DNA of 64,000 nt, taken from assembly GCA_029762755.1 (NCBI GenBank), contig JARVGH010000001.1, positions 372,001 to 436,000 of the forward strand. The letters run 5' to 3'. Under the pieces are notes generated by a model that had not been told where the DNA came from, made no database searches, and saw nothing but the letters and a program-made list of their open reading frames with translations. A program made the position numbers and the translations under genes. Source of the DNA: Candidatus Bathyarchaeum tardum (GTDB lineage: Archaea > Thermoproteota > Bathyarchaeia > Bathyarchaeales > Bathyarchaeaceae). This document shows positions 8,034 to 16,789 of the stretch, piece after piece (position 1 is the first letter of the stretch; each line of letters begins with the position of its first letter).

Positions 8034-8582
8034 ATGCGTGCAATAGAAACCGTATCAACAGTTGAAGTCCCCGAAAATGTAGTGGGCATGCTTGATGGAA
8101 GAACAGTCACAATTAAAGGTGAAAAAGGTGAACTCGTAAGAGACTTTTCACATGCATCCGTTAACATCCGGTTAGATGGTAAAACTTTTACCATTCAAGC
8201 AAGCTGGCCCCGCAAAAGAGAAGCAGCCCTAGTGGGAACTGTGAGTTCTCATATAAAGAACATGATAACGGGAGTGACAACTGGGTATACGCATAAATTG
8301 AAAATTGTTTATTCTCACTTTCCTATAACTGTCAAGGTTGTAGGCAACTATTTGACCATTGCAAATTTTACTGGTGAACGTAATCCACGAAAAGCCAAAA
8401 TAATGGGAAATTGCAACGTCAAAATAAATGGTGACGATATTATCATTCAAGGAATAAACAAAGAGGATGTTAGCCAAACTGCCGCAAATATCCAGAATGG
8501 TACAAAAATAAAGTCCAAAGACCCACGAGTTTTCTTGGACGGTATTTATGTTTTTGAAGAACATGAGGGATTCGTAGATTGA
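8034..8582 (+). CDS. rpl6: Ribosomal protein uL6
   Basis: A 182-residue uL6 with two tandem alpha/beta domains near the factor-binding site of the large subunit. The start at ATG 8034 follows a GGAG at 8021-8024. The second domain contains GERNPRKAKIMGNCNVKING, typical for archaea. The stop TGA overlaps the TTG start of eL32 (TTGA). Confidence 0.95.
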   Translation: MRAIETVSTVEVPENVVGMLDGRTVTIKGEKGELVRDFSHASVNIRLDGKTFTIQASWPRKREAALVGTVSSHIKNMITGVTTGYTHKLKIVYSHFPITVKVVGNYLTIANFTGERNPRKAKIMGNCNVKINGDDIIIQGINKEDVSQTAANIQNGTKIKSKDPRVFLDGIYVFEEHEGFVD

Positions 8583-9031
8583 CAACTGAAGAAAAAGAAG
8601 TTAATATGGGCGAGCAATCTTCTTCTAAGAATGCTTATGTAAAAAACAAAAAGCCCAAATTTAGAAGGCAAGAGAGCTGGAGATACAAAAGAGTTACCGA
8701 TAGATGGAGAAGACCTCATGGTATCGACAGCAAAATGCGCAAAAAAGTTAAAGGTTGGCCTGCATCGCCAACTGTTGGTTATCAAAGTCCAAAAGCTACC
8801 AGAGGATTACACCCTTCTGGGTATGTAGAAACACGCGTTTTCAATGTTGAAGACTTAGGTGGAATCGACCCAGAAATTCAAGCTGTCCGTGTAGCTCACA
8901 CAGTAGGTGCCAAAAAAAGACTTGATATCATTGCTGCTGCTGAAGTGAAAGGAATTCACGTTTTGAACTCACGCAAAACTCGGGAAGATATTGAATCAAA
9001 AGAAAATGGAGAAGAAGTAAATGAGTCTTAA
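8579..9031 (+). CDS. rpl32e: Ribosomal protein eL32
   Basis: A 150-residue eL32, found only in archaea and eukaryotes. The conserved part begins near residue 27 (FRRQESWRYKRVTDRWRRPHG) and includes KGWPASPTVGYQSPKATRGLHPSG. TTG 8579 overlaps the uL6 stop; ATG 8606 is an alternative that removes 9 residues outside the conserved part. The C-terminal ~15 residues are acidic. Its 3' end overlaps eL19 by 11 nt. Confidence 0.93.
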   Translation: MTTEEKEVNMGEQSSSKNAYVKNKKPKFRRQESWRYKRVTDRWRRPHGIDSKMRKKVKGWPASPTVGYQSPKATRGLHPSGYVETRVFNVEDLGGIDPEIQAVRVAHTVGAKKRLDIIAAAEVKGIHVLNSRKTREDIESKENGEEVNES

Positions 9032-9473
9032 AAGTCAACGTCGGTTAGCTGCCGATATATTGAAAGTCGGTGAAACCCGAGTTTGGATTGATCCTGAACG
9101 AATTGATTACGTTGAAGCTGCTATTACTCGCGAAGAAATCCGTAAGCTAATTCACGAAAAAGTAGTCAAACGTCTTCCCTCAAAAGGGGTTTGTCGTTCT
9201 CATGCTAGGCTTATCGCTGAAAAACGAAAGAAAGGTTTGAGGCGAGGTCCAGGAGGAAAAAGTGGTCCTGCTCGTTCAAAGATTTCTAAGAAACAGGCTT
9301 GGATTAACAGAATTCGGCCTATACGACGCCGACTGCGTGAATTGAAAGAAACTCGCGCAATTACCGAGAGTACTTACCGAAAATTGTATGACATGTCCGA
9401 AAGTGGTGTCTTTGAATCTAAAGCAGATTTAGAGCGCTACATTAAAGCAAAAGATATGTGGAGGAGACGTTAA
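9021..9473 (+). CDS. rpl19e: Ribosomal protein eL19
   Basis: A 150-residue eL19 that forms part of the bridge to the small subunit through its long basic helix. The N-terminal LKSQRRLAADILKVGETRVW and the glycine/arginine-rich KGLRRGPGGKSGPARSKIS segment are conserved. ATG 9021 lies within the end of eL32, and GGAG in the eL32 coding sequence (9008-9011) serves as binding site. uL18 starts at the next base after its stop. Confidence 0.95.
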   Translation: MSLKSQRRLAADILKVGETRVWIDPERIDYVEAAITREEIRKLIHEKVVKRLPSKGVCRSHARLIAEKRKKGLRRGPGGKSGPARSKISKKQAWINRIRPIRRRLRELKETRAITESTYRKLYDMSESGVFESKADLERYIKAKDMWRRR

Positions 9474-10079
9474 ATGGCAACTGGTCCTAGGTACAGAGTA
9501 GCCTTCCGTAGAAGACGGGAAGGAAAAACAAATTATCGAACACGTAGAGCGCTTGTTCTTTCACGTGTGCCCCGTGTTGTTGTTCGTCTCAGCTTGAAAA
9601 ATGTGATTGCTCAGGTAATTGAGGCGGAATCAATCGGAGACAAAGTAGTAGTTTCAGCTCACTCTCATGAGTTAGTGAAAACTTATGGCTGGAAATGTAA
9701 TGGTGGAAACATTCCATCCGCCTATCTTACTGGTTTGCTGTGTGGTTACAAAGCCTTAGCTAACGGAGTGGAAACCGCTTTCTTAGATATTGGTCTTCAC
9801 ATTCCCGTTAAAGGCACAAGAATATTTGCTGCCCTAAAGGGATTAGTAGATGCAGGTGTTGATGTTCCTCACAGTGAAGAAATTCTTCCTGAAGAATCTC
9901 GTATTAGCGGTGAACACATTGCAGAATATGCAAGCCAGTTGTCTGAAGAACCTGAAGTCTACAAACAAAAGTTCTCAAAATATCTGGCACAAAAAATTAA
10001 ACCAGAAGAGCTGCCTGAACACTTTTCGGCAGTCAAAGAAAAAATTACATCTTCGTTTGAAGAAAAGGTGAAACAATAG
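9474..10079 (+). CDS. rpl18: Ribosomal protein uL18
   Basis: A 201-residue archaeal-type uL18 (L5e homolog) that binds 5S rRNA with uL5. The [21 protein letters not shown] terminus and the central [20 protein letters not shown] region are conserved. It is directly adjacent to eL19 (no gap) and 10 nt upstream of uS5. The C-terminal third is helical and charged, as in the archaeal family. Confidence 0.95.
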   Translation: MATGPRYRVAFRRRREGKTNYRTRRALVLSRVPRVVVRLSLKNVIAQVIEAESIGDKVVVSAHSHELVKTYGWKCNGGNIPSAYLTGLLCGYKALANGVETAFLDIGLHIPVKGTRIFAALKGLVDAGVDVPHSEEILPEESRISGEHIAEYASQLSEEPEVYKQKFSKYLAQKIKPEELPEHFSAVKEKITSSFEEKVKQ

Positions 10080-10089
10080 AGGGATAAAC

Positions 10090-10725
10090 ATGAGGTCCAA
10101 TAGAGACGAAAAGTTTGAAACTTGGGTTCCCCGGACTAAACTGGGAAAAATGGTTCTTGAAGGACAAATCTCTTCGATGGAAGAGTTGTTCATGGAAGGG
10201 CTTAAGATACGTGAACCCGAAATAGTGAACACTTTGCTTCCAAATCTTCAGGAAGAAGTCCTAGATATCGGTCTAGTACAGAAACAAACTGACGCTGGAG
10301 AGAAATCACAATTCAGAGCTATCGTAGTTGTAGGAAACCGTGACGGTTACATCGGCGTAGCATCAGGAAAAGCAAGCCAAGTACGTGGCGCAATAGAAAA
10401 AGCTGCAGTTAATGCACGCCTTAAAATCACTCCTATTCGTCGCGGCTGCGGATCTTGGGAATGTGGATGTGGAAAACACCATTCAATGCCTTTCCAAGTT
10501 CAAGGTGAATGTGGAGGAGTTGAAATTGTATTGATTCCTGGACCCCGTGGTCTGGGTATTGTTGCAAGCGAAACCGCAAAAATCATTCTAGGTTTAGCTG
10601 GAGTAAAAGACTGTTGGACCAAAAGCTATGGTTCAACCCGGACAATTCCATCTTTCTCTTTTGCAGTTTTCGATGCTTTGAAGAAAACCTACTTGTTGGT
10701 TACTCCAGGGGATTGGGTGCGTTAA
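10090..10725 (+). CDS. rps5: Ribosomal protein uS5
   Basis: A 211-residue uS5, a small-subunit protein that helps maintain decoding accuracy. The double-stranded RNA-binding-like domain (FRAIVVVGNRDGYIGVASGK) and the C-terminal domain (GPRGLGIVASETAKIILGLAG) are present. A short CxxxC-like stretch (GCGSWECGCGK) is shared with archaeal and eukaryotic versions. The start follows GAGGGATAAAC. Confidence 0.96.
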   Translation: MRSNRDEKFETWVPRTKLGKMVLEGQISSMEELFMEGLKIREPEIVNTLLPNLQEEVLDIGLVQKQTDAGEKSQFRAIVVVGNRDGYIGVASGKASQVRGAIEKAAVNARLKITPIRRGCGSWECGCGKHHSMPFQVQGECGGVEIVLIPGPRGLGIVASETAKIILGLAGVKDCWTKSYGSTRTIPSFSFAVFDALKKTYLLVTPGDWVR

Positions 10726-10726
10726 A

Positions 10727-11206
10727 ATGGCAGAACAAAGGAAATGTTTGGTTGCTGTTCGAATTCGCGGTTTAAGTGATATTCCTCAAGAAACCAAAGA
10801 TACCTTGATGATGTTGCGTTTAACTCGTAACTGTCACGCTACATTGCTTGATGATCGTCCAGCATACAAGGGTATGTTACAGAAAAGTAAAAACTGTATA
10901 ACTTGGGGTGACGCTTCTAAAGAAACAGTAGCCATGCTTCTTAAGAAACGCGGTCGACTTCCTGGTGACAAAAAACTAACTGATGAATTCGCTAAAGAAT
11001 TAGGCTATGATTCTTTGGATGCCTTAGCTGAAGCAATAGTAAACGTGGAAGTAGATTTTAGTAGCCTACCTGAAGTGAAACCTGTGTTTCGTCTTCGACC
11101 CCCTAGTAAAGGATACAAAGGAAAAACCAAAAAGAGCTATGTTGCAGGCGGCGAAGCTGGATATCGCGGAGAAGCAATTAACGATTTGCTGAAACGTATG
11201 ATATAA
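10727..11206 (+). CDS. rpl30: Ribosomal protein uL30
   Basis: A 159-residue archaeal-type uL30, longer than the bacterial protein, with the N-terminal ferredoxin-like core (CLVAVRIRGLSDIPQETKDT) and the archaeal C-terminal domain ending in RLRPPSKGYKGKTKKSYVAG. It begins 1 nt after uS5 and is the last gene before the Hsp20 interruption. Confidence 0.95.
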   Translation: MAEQRKCLVAVRIRGLSDIPQETKDTLMMLRLTRNCHATLLDDRPAYKGMLQKSKNCITWGDASKETVAMLLKKRGRLPGDKKLTDEFAKELGYDSLDALAEAIVNVEVDFSSLPEVKPVFRLRPPSKGYKGKTKKSYVAGGEAGYRGEAINDLLKRMI

Positions 11207-11222
11207 TCGTTTTAGCGATAAT

Positions 11223-11229
11223 CTTTATA
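11223..11229 (+). promoter_or_regulatory. Probable TATA box of the Hsp20 gene
   Basis: CTTTATA lies 42-48 nt before the Hsp20 start in the only spacer longer than 20 nt within the ribosomal cluster. Transcription would start near 11250. It suggests that the chaperone gene and possibly uL15 can be transcribed separately from the upstream ribosomal genes. Confidence 0.4.
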
Positions 11230-11270
11230 GTTACCGTGTCAGCACAATTCACAGGTACAGAGGAATTGCA

Positions 11271-11798
11271 ATGAGCGACCCTTGGTGGAGGCGCAGAAAA
11301 AAGAAAGCGCCTTGGCTAAATGACATCTATGATGAGTTAGAAAAACTAGGTGACTTAATCGACGAAACAATGCAAAAAGCCTTTGAAAATTCCTCCAAGG
11401 ACGAATCATCTGGAAAAAGTTCATTTCGTGGATTTTCCATACGAGTTGGTCCCGATGGAAAACCAAAGATTCGCGAAATGAATAAAAATCAAGCCCTATA
11501 TGACGATGCAGACTTCGAAGATGATGAATCTGAACCTCTAGTTGATTTCATTGAAGAAGCAGAAACCTTGGTTGTTTTGGCTCAACTTCCGGGAATCACC
11601 AAAGATGACATCGATCTTTGGGTAACTGAAACATGTTTAACTCTAACTGTTGATGCCGAAGACTTTGAATGGTATGATGAACTAAAACTGCCAACTAAAG
11701 TGAAACCCAAGTCTGCAAAGGCATCTTACAAGAATGGTGTATTGGAAGTTAAAATGGAAAAATCAAAGAAAATAGATAATAAAGTTTCAATTAAATAG
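11271..11798 (+). CDS. Hsp20 / alpha-crystallin family small heat shock protein
   Basis: A 175-residue protein. The alpha-crystallin domain occupies about residues 85-170, with LVVLAQLPGITKDDIDLWV, the ACD signature-like A-YKNGVLEVKM and an IxI-like C-terminal VSIK. The N-terminal region is basic, then acidic. These are ATP-independent holdases. A binding site AGGAA is 5 nt before ATG 11271. It sits inside the ribosomal operon between uL30 and uL15, where most archaea have no gene, which suggests coordinated expression with ribosome synthesis or a recent insertion. Confidence 0.88.
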   Translation: MSDPWWRRRKKKAPWLNDIYDELEKLGDLIDETMQKAFENSSKDESSGKSSFRGFSIRVGPDGKPKIREMNKNQALYDDADFEDDESEPLVDFIEEAETLVVLAQLPGITKDDIDLWVTETCLTLTVDAEDFEWYDELKLPTKVKPKSAKASYKNGVLEVKMEKSKKIDNKVSIK

Positions 11799-11811
11799 TG
11801 AGGTTTAACAT

Positions 11812-12261
11812 TTGCCAACTAAAATGAGAAAAGTAAGAAAATATCGAGGCTCTCGAACACATGGATACGGTCAGATAGGTCAACACCGGTCACGAGGTGG
11901 ACGGGGTGGAACTGGAAAAGCAGGTCTTGACAAACACAAATGGACCTATGTTATAAAGCATGATCCTACCTATTGGCTTAAGCATGGTTTTGTGTCCACT
12001 AAAACTCTTAATTCCAAAGTTAAAATTATCAATGTTGGAAAACTTGATGACTTAGTTGACCACTTAGATGCAGTTGAAAAACTGGAACGAAAAGAAAACA
12101 AGGTCGTTTTAGATTTAGAACGCCTTGGTTTTGACAAACTTTTGGGGACTGGTAAAATATCAAAGCCTGTTCTTGTTAAAGTTTCAGCTTATTCTGAGTC
12201 TGCTTCTAAGAAACTCGTGGAAGCAGGTGGAGCAATCCTCCAAGAAGCAGAAGCTGAATAA
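11812..12261 (+). CDS. rpl15: Ribosomal protein uL15
   Basis: A 149-residue archaeal uL15. The TTG at 11812 is taken as start because the conserved N terminus (MPTKMRKVRKYRGSRTHGYGQ in family terms) begins there, with GAGGT upstream. The glycine/arginine-rich HRSRGGRGGTGKAG loop penetrates the rRNA core in known structures. It is 13 nt after Hsp20 and is followed by a T-rich stretch that probably ends the transcript. Confidence 0.94.
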   Translation: MPTKMRKVRKYRGSRTHGYGQIGQHRSRGGRGGTGKAGLDKHKWTYVIKHDPTYWLKHGFVSTKTLNSKVKIINVGKLDDLVDHLDAVEKLERKENKVVLDLERLGFDKLLGTGKISKPVLVKVSAYSESASKKLVEAGGAILQEAEAE

Positions 12262-12266
12262 ACTTC

Positions 12267-12290
12267 GTTTTTCTTTTTTGTTATTTTGCC
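12267..12290 (+). terminator. T-rich terminator after the ribosomal operon
   Basis: Several runs of T (five, six and four in a row) follow the uL15 stop within 30 nt. Archaeal RNA polymerase stops at such oligo-T tracts. A separate TATA-like site for secY follows at about 12320. Confidence 0.45.
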
Positions 12291-12319
12291 TCTTTATGTT
12301 CGCAAATTACGTCAAAGTG

Positions 12320-12327
12320 TTTATATT
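12320..12327 (+). promoter_or_regulatory. Probable TATA box of secY
   Basis: TTTATATT lies about 70 nt upstream of the secY start, placing transcription start near 12348-12352 with a leader of about 45 nt. Together with the preceding T tracts it marks secY as the start of a new transcript. Confidence 0.5.
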
Positions 12328-12395
12328 TGTGTTCAACATACGCAACTTAACAAATCAGTTTAGACACTGTTAGATTCAAGAATTGAGGAAGTATC

Positions 12396-13829
12396 ATGGC
12401 TGGCAAATTTCTTTCATTTTTCGGACCCCTCTCACGGTTTATGCCCGAAGTAGGTTCACCAAGTCGGAAAGTAAGCTTCAACGAAAAACTTTTCTGGACT
12501 GCAATGGCGCTCATAATCTACCTTGTTATGAGCCAAATAAACCTCTTCAATGTTACCAGTGGTGGACAAGGTTTTGATGCGTATCAAATAATTTTTGCCT
12601 CAAACCAAGGAACCCTTACAACCCTTGGTATTGGACCAATTGTAACTGGTGGCCTGATTTTGCAGCTCCTCATTGGGTCTAGCATAATCAATGCTGACTT
12701 AGGAAATCCTGAAGACCGTGCACTTTTCACTGCAGCTACTAAGTTCTTTGCTGTATTGCTTACTGTAGTACAAGCTTCTGCTTATCTGCTAGGTGGAGTA
12801 TTCGGAGTTTTGGATACTGTAACTGCCGTAATAATATTTGCCCAGCTTATATTTGCAGGTATTATACTAATGCTTTTAGATGAAATGATGCAAAAAGGCT
12901 GGGGTCTTGGAAGCGGAATCAGTCTTTTCATTCTTGGAGGTGTTGCCCAAAGAATCATGTGGGATAGTTTTGGAATAACCGCTGTTGTAGCTGATGGTCG
13001 CAACTATGGTGCTTTTATTGCTCTTGGTGAAGTAATTGCTAGCGGCAGTCCAATAGTTGATGCTTTCTTGCGTGTTGATGCTAATGGTGTTCTTACTACT
13101 TATCCAAGCATGATAGGATTAATAGCAACTGTAGCTGTGTTCATCTTAGTAATTTACATGGAAGGTGTCCGTGTTGAACTTCCAATTTCACACGCCAATT
13201 ATCGAGGCTTCCGTGGAAAATATCCAATCAAGCTTCTTTATGTCTCAAACTTGCCTGTAATATTTGCTTCAGCATTGTTTGCTAATGTTGCCGTGGTAGC
13301 TCAGCTATTATATACTCAGCCTTGGGGTCCTGACAACTTTTTTGCTCAACTCTTAGGAACATATGCTACGACTGACCCTGCTGTTGGGCCTCAGTTAGTT
13401 GGAGGTCTTGCTTACTATGTGACTGCTCCTAATGGTATTGCAGGCTTAATTGCTGATCCACTGCGTGCAGCAATTTATTCATTGATTATGGTTGTATTTT
13501 CTGTAATCTTTTCTTTAACTTGGCTAGAAGTCGGTGGTCTAGGACCTGGTACCGTTGCAAAACAGCTTGTTGATTCAGGCATGCAGATTCCTGGATTCCG
13601 TAGGTCAGGAAAATCCATAGAAATGATACTTCAGCGATATATTCCAGTAGTTACTGTGCTTGGTGGTGCAATAGTTGGACTTATTGCAGCTGTTGCTGGC
13701 TTCTTTGGTGTATTCGGATCTGGAGTTGGTATCTTGCTTGCTGTAGGTATACTGTATCAGTATTATCAACTGCTTGTGCAAGAACAAGTTGCAGAAATGT
13801 ATCCTGCTCTAGGTAAAGTATTGGGATGA
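12396..13829 (+). CDS. secY: Preprotein translocase subunit SecY
   Basis: A 477-residue SecY, the channel of the Sec translocon in the cytoplasmic membrane, with about ten hydrophobic segments. The first helix is followed by the plug region (GGQGFDAYQIIFASNQGTL), and GIGPIVTGGLILQLL and the cytosolic loop RVELPISHANYRGFRGKYPIKLLYVSNLPV, which touches the ribosome, are conserved. It follows uL15 as in most archaea. The adenylate kinase gene that often comes next is missing; an EMC3-like gene follows instead. Confidence 0.96.
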   Translation: MAGKFLSFFGPLSRFMPEVGSPSRKVSFNEKLFWTAMALIIYLVMSQINLFNVTSGGQGFDAYQIIFASNQGTLTTLGIGPIVTGGLILQLLIGSSIINADLGNPEDRALFTAATKFFAVLLTVVQASAYLLGGVFGVLDTVTAVIIFAQLIFAGIILMLLDEMMQKGWGLGSGISLFILGGVAQRIMWDSFGITAVVADGRNYGAFIALGEVIASGSPIVDAFLRVDANGVLTTYPSMIGLIATVAVFILVIYMEGVRVELPISHANYRGFRGKYPIKLLYVSNLPVIFASALFANVAVVAQLLYTQPWGPDNFFAQLLGTYATTDPAVGPQLVGGLAYYVTAPNGIAGLIADPLRAAIYSLIMVVFSVIFSLTWLEVGGLGPGTVAKQLVDSGMQIPGFRRSGKSIEMILQRYIPVVTVLGGAIVGLIAAVAGFFGVFGSGVGILLAVGILYQYYQLLVQEQVAEMYPALGKVLG

Positions 13830-13924
13830 TAAATATTGAATAAAACTATTAACGTAACAGTTGCACCTGAAATTGGCAAACACTTTCATATTGCCAAAAG
13901 TACATGTTGCTGGAGGAAAAACTA

Positions 13925-14446
13925 ATGAGTTCTTTAGCCCAACCTCCTGTTGTGACGCTTATAGTTCTATTTGTTTCTATAGTCATGTCCCTATCCTCTT
14001 CTTTCATTAATACACGTTTCATGCCTAAAGAACACCGCCAACAACTCAGGGATCTCCAGAAAAGAATCTCTGCATTAACTAAAGAAAAAAATGCCATCAT
14101 GAAAGAAGCCAAAGAAACTGGTGACAAAAAACTTCTCAAGAAAGGTCAAAAACAAGAAAAGCAGCTTCTTGCTCTTCAGTCTCAATCTCTTTCTTTGACT
14201 TCGAAACAGTTTCGAGTAATGCCAATTACAATGGCTGTATTCTTTGTTGTTTGGTTAATATTGACTGGAAGCATTCTCGGAATGAAACTATTTGATAGTC
14301 CATTCATTGGACCCGACCCTGTTGCATACCTTCCATGGTTTGGTGGAGTCATGCCCCTTACCCTGTTTTATTGGTATCTTATTTGTTCCTTTACCTTTGG
14401 TGCATTCTTCCAACGTATCTTCGGATTAACGGGGGCAGTTGACTAA
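13925..14446 (+). CDS. EMC3/TMCO1-like membrane insertase (archaeal YidC-like, DUF106)
   Basis: A 173-residue membrane protein with an N-terminal transmembrane helix (VVTLIVLFVSIVMSLSSSFI), a charged coiled-coil loop (about residues 35-80, rich in Lys, Gln, Glu) and two or three C-terminal transmembrane helices. This is the pattern of archaeal DUF106 proteins of the Oxa1 superfamily, which insert membrane proteins. ATG 13925 is chosen because GGAGG at 13912-13916 precedes it by 8 nt. The position between secY and cmk is the standard archaeal context. Confidence 0.88.
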   Translation: MSSLAQPPVVTLIVLFVSIVMSLSSSFINTRFMPKEHRQQLRDLQKRISALTKEKNAIMKEAKETGDKKLLKKGQKQEKQLLALQSQSLSLTSKQFRVMPITMAVFFVVWLILTGSILGMKLFDSPFIGPDPVAYLPWFGGVMPLTLFYWYLICSFTFGAFFQRIFGLTGAVD

Positions 14447-14497
14447 TTGTTGAGTTTTAAGGTTGTTTTGGACAACACATTTTAAACAGTAACGTGG

Positions 14498-15112
14498 GTG
14501 TTGGCAAACGTGGAAAATAGTTGTGGCGATAATAATCAAAAAGTAATAATTTGTGTCAGTGGAATGACTGGCTCTGGCAAAAGTACAGTAGCAAAAAAAT
14601 TAGCTGAAAAATATGAGTTAAATTATTTTTCTGGTGGAAACGCTATGCGTATATTAGCAAAAGAAGAAGGGTACCATTCAGAAGTAAACGGTTGGTGGGA
14701 ATCCTTTGAGGGGTTAGCTTTTCTACAGAAACGCAAAGAAGACCCCAGTTTTGACAAAAAAATTGATGAAAAACTGTTAGAACTAGCCGAAGAAGGAAAC
14801 GTTGTTTTAGACAGCTGGACAGTACCTTGGCTTTTGAAAGGCAAAGGTTTCAAAATTTGGTTAGAAGCTTCTCCTCAAGTTAGAGCAACACGTGTGTTAA
14901 AACGGGACGGAATGACCGCCGAAGAAGCCCTAAACGCCTTAACCGAAAAAGACGAAGAAACCCGACAAATATACAAAAAACTATATGGCTTCGAATTAGG
15001 ACACGATTTGACGCCTTTTAACTTGGTTCTTTCTACAGACGACTTAGACCCCGATGATATATTCTATGCTGTTTCTGTTGTTACTGATCGCTTAGTTTTC
15101 GGGAAACATTAA
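14498..15112 (+). CDS. cmk: Cytidylate kinase (archaeal type)
   Basis: A 204-residue P-loop kinase. Walker A is GMTGSGKST at residues 22-30, preceded by the strand VIICV. The family transfers phosphate from ATP to CMP or dCMP. The lid region contains VRATRVLKRDGMTAEEA. GTG 14498 and TTG 14501 are both possible starts; the first 14 residues are not conserved. In archaea this gene commonly follows secY and DUF106, which supports the assignment over other small nucleotide kinases. Confidence 0.85.
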   Translation: MLANVENSCGDNNQKVIICVSGMTGSGKSTVAKKLAEKYELNYFSGGNAMRILAKEEGYHSEVNGWWESFEGLAFLQKRKEDPSFDKKIDEKLLELAEEGNVVLDSWTVPWLLKGKGFKIWLEASPQVRATRVLKRDGMTAEEALNALTEKDEETRQIYKKLYGFELGHDLTPFNLVLSTDDLDPDDIFYAVSVVTDRLVFGKH

Positions 15113-15127
15113 TTTCACCTTTATGGT

Positions 15128-15892
15128 TCAATTAATTTGTTGTAGAATTTTTTCATAATTTTCTTTTGTTCTGTTTTGTTTGTAATTCCTTAATTTGTTT
15201 ATGATTTCTTTCTTGTTTAAGGGACCAATCTTGTCTTTTAGTTTGTCTGCGGTTTGGCTTCCCAACAAAAGATACTGGCAGACAGAAGTAACATTGGAGA
15301 CTTTACGGTTAATGCTGGCTGTCTCAAAATCGATTAAACGAGGACTATCTTTAGGGTCAACAATGATGTGTTTGGATGCGTTGCTTAATTCACCATGGTC
15401 CAAGCCGAGTTGATCAAGTTGGTAACATTTTTCAAGGACTCTTTTGGCAATCAACTGAATACGGATTTTTGCCTTTGGCTCTTTAACGGATTCTGCCCAT
15501 TCTGGAAAATGAGTGCCTTCTATTAGTTCCATCAAAAGAAAATTGGCACTAGTTCCAACTAGCTTTGGTCCAATGCCTATGCTGTTTGCTTTTTGTAGCA
15601 TTTCGCTTTCATGAAACATTTCTTTTCTATCTGCGTCAATTCGTCGAATCTTTAACGCAAGCCTTTGGGAATCAGTGTGGGCAATTACGACAATGCCGAC
15701 GCATCCTTTTCCCAGAACAGGAACATTAAAAACGCTTTTGTTTCCAGTAAATTCTAGTGTTTTGACTCCAAGGCTTTCCAGTTCTTTAATGCGCTTTTCA
15801 AGGTCTTGTTGTTCAAATCTGGGATAACACAGTACCTGACCTTGTTTTGTTTCCGTCAGCTTTTCTAGAGGCACTATTTGGTTTGTTTGCAC
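15128..15892 (-). CDS. Predicted serine/threonine protein kinase (COG2112 type)
   Basis: A 254-residue protein with a minimal kinase core. The glycine-rich loop is GKGCVG at 61-66, the ATP-binding Lys is K81 in LALKIRR, the catalytic loop is HGELSN at 166-171 (the usual HxD is replaced by HGE), and the metal-binding motif is DFE at 188-190 in LIDFETAS. The activation segment is short. This is the archaeal family of putative Ser/Thr kinases with unknown targets. Its start faces the SAM hydrolase gene across a 77 bp divergent spacer. Confidence 0.8.
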   Translation of the reverse strand: MQTNQIVPLEKLTETKQGQVLCYPRFEQQDLEKRIKELESLGVKTLEFTGNKSVFNVPVLGKGCVGIVVIAHTDSQRLALKIRRIDADRKEMFHESEMLQKANSIGIGPKLVGTSANFLLMELIEGTHFPEWAESVKEPKAKIRIQLIAKRVLEKCYQLDQLGLDHGELSNASKHIIVDPKDSPRLIDFETASINRKVSNVTSVCQYLLLGSQTADKLKDKIGPLNKKEIINKLRNYKQNRTKENYEKILQQIN

Positions 15893-15930
15893 TGTTTTTT
15901 CCCATACATCCTACTCAAAGAACAGTTATT

Positions 15931-15938
15931 AAATATGG
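15931..15938 (+). promoter_or_regulatory. Probable TATA box of the SAM hydrolase-like gene
   Basis: AAATATGG, within TTATTAAATAT starting near 15928, would give transcription start near 15956-15960, just upstream of the GTG start at 15970. It also argues against starts further upstream in the same reading frame, which would overlap the divergent kinase gene. Confidence 0.4.
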
Positions 15939-15969
15939 CAAGTCATCAACTCAATTTGAGGGACAAAGG

Positions 15970-16770
15970 GTGTCTATAATTTCGTTACTTACTGATTTTG
16001 GTCAAAAAGACCCCTACGTTGCAGAAATGAAAGCTGTTATCTTGTCCATTAACCCACAAGTTCGCCTTGTGGATATAACTCATCAGGTTACAAAATTTAG
16101 TATAGCCCATGGTGCTTACTGTTTAGCTTCCGCGGCTCTGTATTTTCCTTCAAAAACAGTTCATCTTGCAGTTGTAGATCCAGGAGTGGGAACAAAACGT
16201 CGCCCAATCATCGTAGAAACCCTGCGCAGTTTCTTTGTTGGACCCGATAATGGACTTTTGATATTAGCAGCCCAAAAGGAAACAATTACCCATGTTTACT
16301 GTATTGAAAACACGAACTACATGCTTCCTGTAGTGTCTCAAACTTTTCATGGGCGTGACGTGTTTGCTCCTATCGCTGCTCACCTAACAAAGGGTGTAAC
16401 TCCTCGTGAGTTTGGACCCGAAATACACGATTATTTTGTTCCCAAGTTTACTAACCCAATAACAGAACCTAGAAAAATAATGGGAGAAGTCTTGCACATC
16501 GACGATTTTGGCAACATAATCAGCAACATTTCCATACAGCATCTTGAAAAAGCAGGAATTACTGTAGGGAAGCGTGTTTCATTGGTTGTTGGAAGCCAAC
16601 GTTTGATGGCTCCATTTTGTTCAGTTTACGGAGAAGTTGATTTGGGGCATTGTTTGGTATTAGTTGGGGACAATGGATTTGTTGAAGTTGCCGTTAATCA
16701 GGGAGATGCTTCAAAAGTTTTCGGTGCGCGTGTTGGGGACAGGTTTTGTTTGTCTGTTGTAACTTGTTAG
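15970..16770 (+). CDS. S-adenosyl-L-methionine hydrolase / SAM hydroxide adenosyltransferase (DUF62)
   Basis: A 266-residue member of the fluorinase/duf62 family, which splits SAM into adenosine and methionine using water or hydroxide. The N-terminal ISLLTDFGQKDPYVAEMK, the VVDPGVGT motif and FVGPDNGLL are characteristic, as is the C-terminal beta-barrel region starting with HIDDFGNIISNI. GTG 15970 is chosen because GAGGG lies 7-8 nt upstream and the conserved protein begins there. Why archaea hydrolyse SAM is not settled; removing excess SAM is one suggestion. Confidence 0.88.
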   Translation: MSIISLLTDFGQKDPYVAEMKAVILSINPQVRLVDITHQVTKFSIAHGAYCLASAALYFPSKTVHLAVVDPGVGTKRRPIIVETLRSFFVGPDNGLLILAAQKETITHVYCIENTNYMLPVVSQTFHGRDVFAPIAAHLTKGVTPREFGPEIHDYFVPKFTNPITEPRKIMGEVLHIDDFGNIISNISIQHLEKAGITVGKRVSLVVGSQRLMAPFCSVYGEVDLGHCLVLVGDNGFVEVAVNQGDASKVFGARVGDRFCLSVVTC

Positions 16771-16789
16771 GTCTATTCTTGTTTTGTTG

